Shown here: piece after piece, positions 1-5,959 of the stretch
How positions within the stretch are numbered: position 1 is the stretch's first letter
Layout: each line of letters begins with the position of its first letter
NCBI GenBank assembly: GCA_964508865.1
Contig: CAZDVP010000079.1
Span: 1-8,760, forward strand
Length of the DNA stretch: 8,760 nucleotides
Source: UBA3263 sp964508865
Lineage (GTDB): Bacteria; Bacteroidota; Bacteroidia; Bacteroidales; Muribaculaceae
Direction: 5' to 3'
Notes under the pieces: generated by a model
The model's database searches: none
Told to the model about the DNA's origin: nothing
What the model saw: the letters and a program-made list of their open reading frames with translations, nothing else
Translations under genes and position numbers: made by a program

Positions 1-1247
1 GACGCTTCAACGACGGCCGCACAAAGGTTACGAAAACCTCGTTCCGCTTCCTGCAGACGCTCTATAACCTCGGCCCGTCGCCCGAACCGAACATGACTGT
101 TCTCTGGAGCCCCGAACTCCCCGAAGGCTTCAAGGAATTCTGCGCCAAGGTTTCGATCGACACCTCGTCGATTCAATATGAAAACGACACCCTGATGCGC
201 GAAGTGCGCGCCTGCGATGACTACGGCATTGCATGCTGCGTCAGCTATCAGGCCATCGGCAAGCAGATTCAGTTCTTCGGCGCCCGCGCCAACCTGGCCA
301 AAGCCCTGCTGCTGGCAATCAACGGCGGCCGCTGCGAAAACACCGGCACCGTTATGGTCAAAGGCATCCCCGCACTGACCTCCGACGTTTTGAACTTCGA
401 GGAAGTCATGAAGAACTATAAGCTCGTGCTCAAGGAAATTGCCCGCGTTTATAACGAAACGCAAAACATTATCCACTACATGCACGACAAGTACTACTAC
501 GAAAAAGCCCAGATGGCGCTAATCGACACCAACCCGCGCATCAACCTCGCCTATGGCGTTGCCGGCCTGTCGATTGCAATCGACTCCCTCTCGGCTATCA
601 AATATGCCAAAGTAACCGCCCGCCGCAACGAAATCGGCCTGACCGAAGGCTTCGACATCGAAGGCACGTTCCCCTGCTTCGGCAATAACGACGACCGAGT
701 TGACCACCTGGGCGTTGACCTGGTCTACTACTTCTCGGAAGAGCTCAAGAAACTCCCCGTCTACAAGAATGCCCGCCCCACCCTGTCGCTGCTGACCATC
801 ACCTCCAACGTTATGTATGGCAAAAAAACCGGTGCCACCCCCGACGGACGCGCAAAAGGCGTTGCCTTCGCTCCCGGCGCAAACCCCATGCATGGCCGCG
901 ACACCCACGGCGCAATCGCCTCGCTCAGCTCGGTTGCCAAGCTGCGCTACCGCGACAGCCAGGACGGCATTTCAAACACGTTCTCCATCATTCCCAAATC
1001 GCTCGGCCCCAACGACGAAGAACGCATTGAAAACCTCGTTGGCATGATGGACGGCTACTTCACCAAAGGCGCCCACCACCTGAACGTCAACGTGCTCAAC
1101 CGCGAACTGCTCATGGACGCCATGGAGCACCCCGAACTCTATCCGCAGCTGACCATCCGCGTCAGCGGCTATGCGGTCAACTTCACCAAACTCTCGCGCG
1201 AGCACCAGCTGGAAGTAATTTCGCGCTCTTTCCATGAGTCGATGTGA
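1..1247 (+). CDS. pflB: Formate C-acetyltransferase (pyruvate formate-lyase), 3' part
   Basis: Cytoplasmic glycyl-radical enzyme that converts pyruvate and CoA to acetyl-CoA and formate in anaerobic fermentation. The reading frame is already open at the left edge (first full codon at base 3), so the gene starts outside the window. The 414 visible codons correspond to the C-terminal part of the roughly 760-residue E. coli enzyme, with about 340 residues missing. The adjacent catalytic cysteine pair (IACCVS) is encoded at 234-239. The glycyl-radical loop RVSGYAV is present, with the radical glycine at 1167-1169, and the number of residues after it matches E. coli PflB. Other family blocks are KVSIDTSS, FFGARANLAK, NIIHYMHDKY, LSAIKYAKV and GANPMHGRD. 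The TGA stop overlaps the start of the activase gene, so the two are probably co-translated. Nothing looks broken. A related glycyl-radical enzyme of other specificity is unlikely given the close match along the whole fragment. Confidence 0.97.
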   Translation, partial: RFNDGRTKVTKTSFRFLQTLYNLGPSPEPNMTVLWSPELPEGFKEFCAKVSIDTSSIQYENDTLMREVRACDDYGIACCVSYQAIGKQIQFFGARANLAKALLLAINGGRCENTGTVMVKGIPALTSDVLNFEEVMKNYKLVLKEIARVYNETQNIIHYMHDKYYYEKAQMALIDTNPRINLAYGVAGLSIAIDSLSAIKYAKVTARRNEIGLTEGFDIEGTFPCFGNNDDRVDHLGVDLVYYFSEELKKLPVYKNARPTLSLLTITSNVMYGKKTGATPDGRAKGVAFAPGANPMHGRDTHGAIASLSSVAKLRYRDSQDGISNTFSIIPKSLGPNDEERIENLVGMMDGYFTKGAHHLNVNVLNRELLMDAMEHPELYPQLTIRVSGYAVNFTKLSREHQLEVISRSFHESM

Positions 1248-1975
1248 TCCGCGTACACTCCTATGAATCAATGGGCACCTTCGACGGACCCGGCCTCCGA
1301 CTGGTCGTGTTCCTTCAGGGGTGCCCCTTTCGTTGCCGCTACTGTGCCAACCCCGACACGATTGACCGCGTCGGGGAGGCCACGGCGACCGACCCCGACC
1401 ATATTCTGCGCATGGCGGTTGACCAGAAGCCATTTTTCGGCAAGCGCGGCGGCATCACGTTCAGCGGCGGCGAGCCAACGGTTCAGGCGCGCCAGCTGAT
1501 TCCGCTGTTCGAGCGGCTGCACCGGGAAGGCATCCACATCTGCATCGACACCAACGGCGCAGTGCGCAACCCCGACGTTGACCGCCTGCTGGAACTGACC
1601 GACCTGGTGCTACTCGACGTTAAGCAAATCAACCCCGAACGCCACCGCGACCTGACGGGCATGAGCAACGCCAACACCCTCGAAACGGCCCGCCGGCTGC
1701 GCGAGCTGGGGCGCCCCATGTGGCTGCGCTATGTTCTGGTGCCCGGAGTGAGCGACGACCCGGCCGACCTCGAGGCCTGGGCTCGCCATTTTGCCGATTA
1801 TCAAAACATTCAGCGCGTTGAGATTCTGCCCTACCACACCTTGGGCGTTCATAAATATGCCGCCATGGGCCTACCCTACACCCTCGAAGGCACCCCGCAC
1901 AATACTCCCGAGCAACTCGAAGCCGCCCGAGCCATTTTCGCCTCGATTATGCCCCACCCGATTCAGATTAACTGA
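1244..1975 (+). CDS. pflA: Pyruvate formate-lyase activating enzyme (radical SAM)
   Basis: Cytoplasmic radical S-adenosylmethionine enzyme that abstracts a hydrogen from the radical glycine of PflB to switch it on. At 243 residues it is close to E. coli PflA (246). The N-terminus carries the substrate-loop signature SYESMGTFDGPG (6-17) and the [4Fe-4S] cluster motif CPFRCRYC with Cys27, Cys31 and Cys34. The SAM-binding GGE motif is at 75-77. Further family blocks are HICIDTNG, LLDVKQINPE and ILPYHTLGVHK. I chose the GTG start at 1244 because it forms a GTGA overlap with the pflB stop. The first in-frame ATG (codon 10) would remove part of the conserved N-terminal signature. Its position directly behind pflB is the usual arrangement and implies translational coupling. 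No terminator with a T-tract follows the stop. Confidence 0.95.
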   Translation: MIRVHSYESMGTFDGPGLRLVVFLQGCPFRCRYCANPDTIDRVGEATATDPDHILRMAVDQKPFFGKRGGITFSGGEPTVQARQLIPLFERLHREGIHICIDTNGAVRNPDVDRLLELTDLVLLDVKQINPERHRDLTGMSNANTLETARRLRELGRPMWLRYVLVPGVSDDPADLEAWARHFADYQNIQRVEILPYHTLGVHKYAAMGLPYTLEGTPHNTPEQLEAARAIFASIMPHPIQIN

Positions 1976-2029
1976 GCGGCCTGCGGCGCAACCAAACCAA
2001 AGCACCCGCCGGGGCGTTATATAGTCAAA

Positions 2030-2044
2030 ACTTAAATCTTAAGT
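2030..2044. repeat. A/T-rich inverted repeat just before the trxA start
   Basis: ACTTAA-ATC-TTAAGT: perfect 6-base arms around a 3-base spacer, ending one base before the trxA ATG. It could be an operator or a weak mRNA hairpin in the translation start region, but an A/T-rich palindrome of this size can also arise by chance. The rest of the 70-base pflA-trxA gap shows no clear Bacteroidetes -7 element and no terminator. Confidence 0.4.
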
Positions 2045-2045
2045 A

Positions 2046-2360
2046 ATGACTATGGAAGAATTTGACAAACTCATCGGTGGTGCGAAACCCACCCTCGTAG
2101 ACTTCTACGCAACCTGGTGTGGCCCCTGCAAAATGCAGGCGCCGATTCTCGAACAGCTCAAACAGAAAGTAGGCGACAAGGCTTCGATTATCAAGGTCGA
2201 CATCGACCGAAACGAAGAACTGGCCAACCGCTATCGCGTTCAGTCAGTTCCTACGTTGATTATTTTCCAGAACGGCGAGCCCGTTTGGCGCGCATCGGGT
2301 CTGCATCAGGCCGCAGACCTCGAGGCCAAGATTAACGAAGCGTTAGTCAACCACGACTAA
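2046..2360 (+). CDS. trxA: Thioredoxin
   Basis: Small cytoplasmic dithiol-disulfide oxidoreductase of 104 residues with no signal peptide. The redox motif WCGPC places the active cysteines at 25 and 28. The cis-proline loop SVPT has Pro69, and the fold-typical blocks LVDFYATWCGPCK, VDIDRN and FQNGEPV are all present. It is several residues shorter at the N-terminus than E. coli thioredoxin, so the first strand is reduced. An in-frame TAA at 2040-2042 rules out a longer start, leaving ATG 2046 or the ATG two codons later. It lies downstream of pflBA on the same strand but is separated by a 70-base gap, so it may have its own promoter that I could not identify. Its 3' end overlaps the convergent CotH gene by 18 bases. 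A general thioredoxin role is most likely; a dedicated partner is not evident. Confidence 0.93.
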   Translation: MTMEEFDKLIGGAKPTLVDFYATWCGPCKMQAPILEQLKQKVGDKASIIKVDIDRNEELANRYRVQSVPTLIIFQNGEPVWRASGLHQAADLEAKINEALVNHD

Positions 2361-3764
2361 CTTTCCGCCCTTGATGTAGAGGCCGCGCTGCGCGGAAGCA
2401 GCAACCCGACGGCCCTGCAAGTCAAACATCGGCGCATTCTCGGCAGAGGAGGCGCCGATTTCGTTTATGGCTCCCTGCGGGCCAACAACGGGCACTGTGC
2501 CGCCGGCGGCCAGAGTGGCAAACGCGTTGGTCAGGAACTCGGCGCGCGCAGCCTGGGTCTGCTTGAGGAAATCAACTCCCTCGCCATAGGTTGCAAACAG
2601 GTGCATCTCGTCGTGGGCCTTCTCGGCTATGGGCCAGATGCTGAAGTTCAGCGCCAGCGATTTGCTCAGGTTCGCGGCCTGGGCGTCGATAAAGGAGTTG
2701 ACCTTGCCAACGATTCCGCCGGCAATGAGCTTTTTCCAGGCGTCATTGACCGCCGAGTGGAAACCGGGGTCCTGGCGCAAGCGGTCAATCCAGATGTAGC
2801 ACCACTGCTCGCCGCGGCCCTCCTGCGCAATCAGCGCCTCGGGGCGCGAGCCGAAGCGCGCGCTGTTGTCGAAAGCGAAGTCAAAGTCCCACACCGGGCC
2901 GAAAGTGAGCCGGTCGTCGCCCATCTCCTTATAGAAATACACCGAGCGGAACGAATTCGGGTCGGCGGCATATTCGGCGGTTATATACCACTGCACCAGC
3001 GACTCCATGTCGATAAACTTCCGGTAGCCCTGCTGCGGGTCAAGCCAGTTGTCGGCAAAAAGCGCATCCTCAAACTTTTGAACGTGGGCGGCGATATAAT
3101 CCTTCTGCGCCGCAACGATAACATCCTCGTCGGGCGACTTAACGGTTACTTTCACCCCGCGCGAGGTGGTGAACACAGTGCCCTCGGCATCGTCGGCATC
3201 CTCATCGATTTCGAGCAGATAGCCGCCGCTGATGTCGGTTGTGGCATCAACCACCTCAGGCTGCTCGGTTATGCGCACTCGCTTCTTGCGGATGTCAATC
3301 TGGTCGGTCAGCTGATATGTGCCCTGGTTTTCGCCGTTGATAGTCAGGTCAACGAAACGCCAGCCCGGAGCAAAGGGCTGTCCGGCCTGCAGTGCAATAT
3401 ACGAAGCAACGGCGTTGCGCAGCATGGTCTTGTCGCCGGCCTGCGCCATCAGATTCCACTTCTTGGCGTTGGCGGCATCGGGACCCAACAGGCGAGCTTT
3501 CGAGGCCAGCTTGATTTTATACGGCTTCTTGGGCAGGGCAAACTTGGCCGAGCCGCGACCGCGCAAGCGGGTATCGGCATAGGTGGTCGAAGTGCCGTCG
3601 GCATCCACCACAACCATTTGCGAGGTAACATAAGTGTCGGTATTTATGGCCGAAGCATCATCGAGAGTGATATGCACGGCGGGCAGATCGGAAATCAGCC
3701 CCTGGGCGGCAACGGCAGTCGCCCCCAACATCGCAGAAAAAACTATAGCGTAAAACTTTTTCAT
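2343..3764 (-). CDS. Exported CotH kinase-family protein
   Basis: This 473-residue protein belongs to the CotH family. CotH proteins are atypical secretory kinases, first known from the Bacillus spore coat, where CotH phosphorylates coat proteins. A classical signal peptide (MKKFYAIVFSAMLG, then AVAA) points to export. Family blocks in order are RLRGRGS (66-72), KKPYKIKL (79-86), NLMAQAGDKTMLRN (104-117), GTYQLTDQIDIRKKRVRI (148-165), GGYLLEIDE (180-188), FRSVYFYKE (272-280) and FGPVWDFDFAFDN (288-300). The WDFD segment is the metal-binding site of the family, so the fold looks catalytically intact. The last 28 residues (446-473) form a small MFDLQGRRV ... GLYIKGGKLVVV tail of the kind seen on many secreted Bacteroidales proteins, resembling a shortened sorting domain; what it does here is inference. 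The start lies 19 bases downstream of the toxin gene, so the two may be co-transcribed. The substrate is unknown; Bacteroidales do not sporulate, so the target must differ from spore coat. Confidence 0.88.
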   Translation of the reverse strand: MKKFYAIVFSAMLGATAVAAQGLISDLPAVHITLDDASAINTDTYVTSQMVVVDADGTSTTYADTRLRGRGSAKFALPKKPYKIKLASKARLLGPDAANAKKWNLMAQAGDKTMLRNAVASYIALQAGQPFAPGWRFVDLTINGENQGTYQLTDQIDIRKKRVRITEQPEVVDATTDISGGYLLEIDEDADDAEGTVFTTSRGVKVTVKSPDEDVIVAAQKDYIAAHVQKFEDALFADNWLDPQQGYRKFIDMESLVQWYITAEYAADPNSFRSVYFYKEMGDDRLTFGPVWDFDFAFDNSARFGSRPEALIAQEGRGEQWCYIWIDRLRQDPGFHSAVNDAWKKLIAGGIVGKVNSFIDAQAANLSKSLALNFSIWPIAEKAHDEMHLFATYGEGVDFLKQTQAARAEFLTNAFATLAAGGTVPVVGPQGAINEIGASSAENAPMFDLQGRRVAASAQRGLYIKGGKLVVVD

Positions 3765-3783
3765 ACCAAAATTAGATTAAACG

Positions 3784-4131
3784 TTAATTCAATTCATTAT
3801 CAGAAAGAATCTGACGTAGTTTTCCATCTGATATATTGGCCATTTCGCTTTTGTCATAAACATATAGCAATGTAACTCTTGAGCGAATCGCGTCTGCAAC
3901 AATTGTCAGAGTAATGACACGTGCGCCACCACTTTTACCTTTTCCTTTCGACTTAATGGCCATTCTCAATTTTCTCAAACCATTGCCTAAGTCAACTCCG
4001 GCGGTCGGGTTAATTGAGATTTCATCAAGGAGCGCTCGCAAATCTGTCTGGAAAGATTTATACCGCTTTGATAAAATCTTTGCAGACTTGAGGAACTCAG
4101 GAGTATAGCTAAACTCTATAGCTGGTCCCAT
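3784..4131 (-). CDS. RelE/ParE-family toxin of a type II toxin-antitoxin pair
   Basis: This 115-residue basic protein is most likely an mRNA interferase of the RelE/HigB group. It begins with a strand and helices (IEFSYTPEFLKSAKILSKRYKS, read at 5-26) like other family members. The conserved block LRKLRMAIKSKGKGKSGGAR (52-71) and the late LLYVYDKSEMANISD segment (88-102) are typical of this toxin group in Bacteroidetes. Basic residues in these blocks are the likely RNA-contacting and catalytic ones, but I cannot assign them individually. The ATG overlaps the 3' end of the antitoxin gene by 16 bases, which implies translational coupling. GC is low: hand counts on three 60-base lines of this gene gave 19, 26 and 23 G+C, against 41 of 60 in a guaB line, suggesting transfer. 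The reading frame is intact. Whether it acts on ribosome-bound or free RNA cannot be told from sequence. Confidence 0.83.
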   Translation of the reverse strand: MGPAIEFSYTPEFLKSAKILSKRYKSFQTDLRALLDEISINPTAGVDLGNGLRKLRMAIKSKGKGKSGGARVITLTIVADAIRSRVTLLYVYDKSEMANISDGKLRQILSDNELN

Positions 4132-4328
4132 AGCGAGTCGATGGGTAGGGTTTTTCCGGACTTAGCTTCGTTTACCGACCGAACCATGGCGGAAAGCATG
4201 GCCTCCTCCCGATCCACTTCCGGTGTTGCTAAAGCTTCGTTGAGCTTACCGGCAAGCCATTTCTTATTTTTAACAGAGAGGGAATTAACAATTGACCAAA
4301 GTCCCTCTAAAGAGATTGTAGCATTCAT
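4116..4328 (-). CDS. Probable antitoxin paired with the RelE-type toxin
   Basis: A 70-residue protein encoded directly upstream of, and overlapping, the toxin gene: the usual antitoxin-first order. I do not recognise a named DNA-binding fold (no clear ribbon-helix-helix, AbrB or Xre pattern). Visible parts are a helical N-terminal half with a hydrophobic pattern (LEGLWSIVNSLSVKNKKWLA), an acidic central stretch (PEVDREEAMLSAM) and a C-terminal tail SGKTLPIDSLWDQL. By analogy with RelB-like antitoxins, this tail probably wraps the toxin. The start ATG at 4328 sits immediately behind two Bacteroidetes-type -7 elements. The assignment rests on gene order, size, overlap and the toxin's identity. 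Low GC matches the toxin and not the neighbours. Confidence 0.72.
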   Translation of the reverse strand: MNATISLEGLWSIVNSLSVKNKKWLAGKLNEALATPEVDREEAMLSAMVRSVNEAKSGKTLPIDSLWDQL

Positions 4329-4330
4329 AT

Positions 4331-4350
4331 CGCAAATTTACGCAAATATA
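4331..4350. repeat. Tandem 10-base direct repeat at the antitoxin promoter
   Basis: CGCAAATTTA is followed directly by CGCAAATATA, 9 of 10 bases alike, repeating at one helical turn. Read on the minus strand, each copy contains a -7-like element (TAAATTTG and TATATTTG). It could be two overlapping promoters or a phased operator for self-repression by the antitoxin-toxin complex. Confidence 0.55.
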
Positions 4351-4363
4351 CCGAAACTACAAA
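4333..4363 (-). promoter_or_regulatory. Promoter of the toxin-antitoxin(-cotH) transcript
   Basis: On the minus strand, TTTG (4363-4360) is followed after 19 bases by TAAATTTG (4340-4333), an exact fit to the Bacteroidetes -33 TTTG / -7 TAnnTTTG promoter. Transcription would begin close to or at the antitoxin ATG (4328), giving a leaderless or nearly leaderless mRNA. A second -7 match (TATATTTG, 4350-4343) lies 10 bases further upstream without a good -33 partner; it would give a leader of about 10 bases. Confidence 0.6.
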
Positions 4364-4410
4364 AAAAATTCACTGCGGTTTTTATTTTGCGGAAAAGTGG
4401 GCCGGAAATC

Positions 4411-4441
4411 TTTCGCGGTTGAGATTTTTTTCGTAACTTTG
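4411..4441 (+). promoter_or_regulatory. Promoter of guaB operon
   Basis: TAACTTTG at 4434-4441 is an exact Bacteroidetes -7 element (TAnnTTTG). A TTTC at 4411-4414, one base off TTTG, lies 19 bases upstream as the -33 element. The start of transcription would fall at about 4445-4448, leaving an untranslated leader of around 30 bases. The element is divergent from the toxin-antitoxin promoter, about 70-100 bases away. Confidence 0.7.
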
Positions 4442-4457
4442 CGTGCAATTTTACAAC

Positions 4458-4473
4458 CTAAAATAAATTTTAG
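4458..4473. repeat. A/T-rich inverted repeat just before the guaB start
   Basis: CTAAAAT-AA-ATTTTAG: perfect 7-base arms around 2 bases, ending two bases before the guaB ATG and inside the predicted leader. As RNA it could form a 6-base-pair stem with a UAAA loop covering the ribosome entry zone; as DNA it could be a binding site. No known guaB regulator site in this group comes to mind, so function is unassigned. Confidence 0.45.
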
Positions 4474-4475
4474 AT

Positions 4476-5954
4476 ATGTCGTTTATTGCCGATCGAGTGA
4501 AGATGGACGGTCTCACTTTCGATGACGTCCTGTTGATTCCCGCCTATTCCGAAGTGCTTCCGCGCGATGTTAGCCTTGCAACCAAGTTCTCGCGCAACAT
4601 AACCCTGAATGTGCCGCTGATTTCAGCCGCTATGGACACGGTTACCGAAGCCCCCCTGGCCATTGCCATTGCCCGCGAAGGCGGCATAGGCGTTATTCAC
4701 AAAAACATGTCTATCGCCGAGCAGGCCCGTCAGGTCCACGCTGTTAAGCGCGCTGAAAACGGCATGATAACCGACCCCGTTACGATTGAACGCGGCGCCA
4801 CAGTGGCCGACGCACTGGCGATTATGGAGGAATACCACATCGGCGGCATACCCGTTGTTGACGCCGAGCGCAAGCTGGTGGGCATAGTGACTAACCGCGA
4901 CCTTCGCTTTGAAACCGACCGCAACCGTCCGGTCGACGAGGTTATGACCAAGGAAAACCTCATAACCACCTCGCAGTCGACCGACCTCGAAGAAGCCGCC
5001 CGCATTCTCCAGCAACACAAAATCGAAAAGCTCCCCGTTGTTGATGCCGAAGGTCATCTGCAGGGTCTGGTAACCTATAAGGACATCACCAAGGCCAAGG
5101 ATAAACCCATGGCCTGCAAGGATAAATATGGCCGTCTGCGCGTAGCCGCCGGCATTGGCGTTACCGCCGACAGCCTCGAGCGCGCAACCGCCCTGGTTGA
5201 GGCCGGAGTCGACGCCATTGTTATCGACACGGCCCACGGCCACTCCGCCGGCGTTGTTCGCGTTCTGCGCGAAGTCAAGGCCGCTTTCCCCAACATCGAC
5301 GTGGTTGTCGGCAACATCGCAACCGGCGAGGCCGCACGCTATCTGGTCGACAACGGCGCCGACGGCGTTAAGGTCGGCATCGGCCCCGGCTCGATTTGCA
5401 CCACCCGCGTGATTGCCGGCGTTGGCGTTCCGCAGCTTTCGGCCGTCTACGACGTTGCCAAGGCCCTCGAGGGCACCGGTGTGCCCCTGATTGCCGACGG
5501 CGGCATCCGCTACAGCGGCGATATTGTCAAGGCTCTGGCTGCCGGCGCCTATTCGGTGATGCTCGGCGGCATGCTCGCCGGCGTTGACGAAACCCCCGGC
5601 GACACCATAATATATAATGGCCGTAAATATAAGGCCTATCGCGGCATGGGTTCACTCGAAGCCATGGAAAAAGGCTCGAAAGACCGCTACTTCCAAGGCA
5701 ACGTTTCAGATGCCAAAAAGCTCGTGCCCGAAGGCATCGCAGCCCGCGTGCCCTACAAAGGCTCGCTCTACGAAGTTGTTTACCAAATGCTCGGCGGCCT
5801 GCGCTCCGGCATGGGCTACTGCGGCGCCAAAAACATCGAGGCCCTGCACTCGGCCAAGTTCACCCGCATCACCAATGCAGGCGTAGCCGAAAGCCACCCC
5901 CACGACGTGGCCATCACCTCCGAAGCTCCCAACTACTCCTCAAACGCTAACTGA
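4476..5954 (+). CDS. guaB: Inosine-5'-monophosphate dehydrogenase
   Basis: Cytoplasmic tetrameric enzyme that oxidises IMP to XMP with NAD+, the committed step of GMP synthesis. It is complete at 492 residues, against 488 in E. coli. The N-terminus ADRVKMDGLTFDDVLLIPA (5-23) fixes the start, and an in-frame TAA at 4464-4466 excludes a longer one. The (beta/alpha)8 barrel is interrupted by two CBS domains at about 97-150 and 158-210, which in this family bind regulatory adenine or guanine nucleotides. The catalytic loop GPGSICTT (303-310) holds the nucleophile Cys308. IADGGIRYSGD (339-349) is the phosphate-binding segment, and the flap contains YRGMGS (388-393) and RYFQ (404-407) with the catalytic Arg-Tyr pair. 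It is first in a run with two folding-factor genes, the next starting only 5 bases after its stop. It has its own promoter at 4411-4441. Confidence 0.98.
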   Translation: MSFIADRVKMDGLTFDDVLLIPAYSEVLPRDVSLATKFSRNITLNVPLISAAMDTVTEAPLAIAIAREGGIGVIHKNMSIAEQARQVHAVKRAENGMITDPVTIERGATVADALAIMEEYHIGGIPVVDAERKLVGIVTNRDLRFETDRNRPVDEVMTKENLITTSQSTDLEEAARILQQHKIEKLPVVDAEGHLQGLVTYKDITKAKDKPMACKDKYGRLRVAAGIGVTADSLERATALVEAGVDAIVIDTAHGHSAGVVRVLREVKAAFPNIDVVVGNIATGEAARYLVDNGADGVKVGIGPGSICTTRVIAGVGVPQLSAVYDVAKALEGTGVPLIADGGIRYSGDIVKALAAGAYSVMLGGMLAGVDETPGDTIIYNGRKYKAYRGMGSLEAMEKGSKDRYFQGNVSDAKKLVPEGIAARVPYKGSLYEVVYQMLGGLRSGMGYCGAKNIEALHSAKFTRITNAGVAESHPHDVAITSEAPNYSSNAN

Positions 5955-5959
5955 CACAA

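Noticed and set aside
1984..2011. CGGCG ... CGCCG pairing after pflA as a possible terminator
   Set aside because: Only 5 base pairs with an 18-base loop and no T-tract behind it.
3767..3774. TAATTTTG (minus strand), an exact match to the Bacteroidetes -7 element just before cotH
   Set aside because: It lies only 2 bases before the cotH ATG, so transcription would start inside the coding region; no later in-frame start would keep the signal peptide.
2601..3875. Long plus-strand open frame of 424 codons opposite the CotH gene
   Set aside because: It is the antisense shadow of a well-supported CotH-family gene, with no recognisable domain, and it runs on through the toxin's 3' end. GC-rich codon use leaves few stops on the other strand.
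4141..4422. Plus-strand open frame of 93 codons opposite the antitoxin
   Set aside because: Mostly the complement of the antitoxin gene; the remaining part runs through the A/T-rich promoter region with no family resemblance.
4406..4431. AAATCT ... AGATTT pairing followed by a T-run as a terminator upstream of guaB
   Set aside because: Weak A/T stem with a 10-base loop, no plus-strand gene upstream that needs a terminator, and it overlaps the better-supported guaB promoter.
4623..5243. Minus-strand open frame of 206 codons within guaB
   Set aside because: Shadow of the highly conserved IMP dehydrogenase frame; composition is typical of reverse-strand reading.
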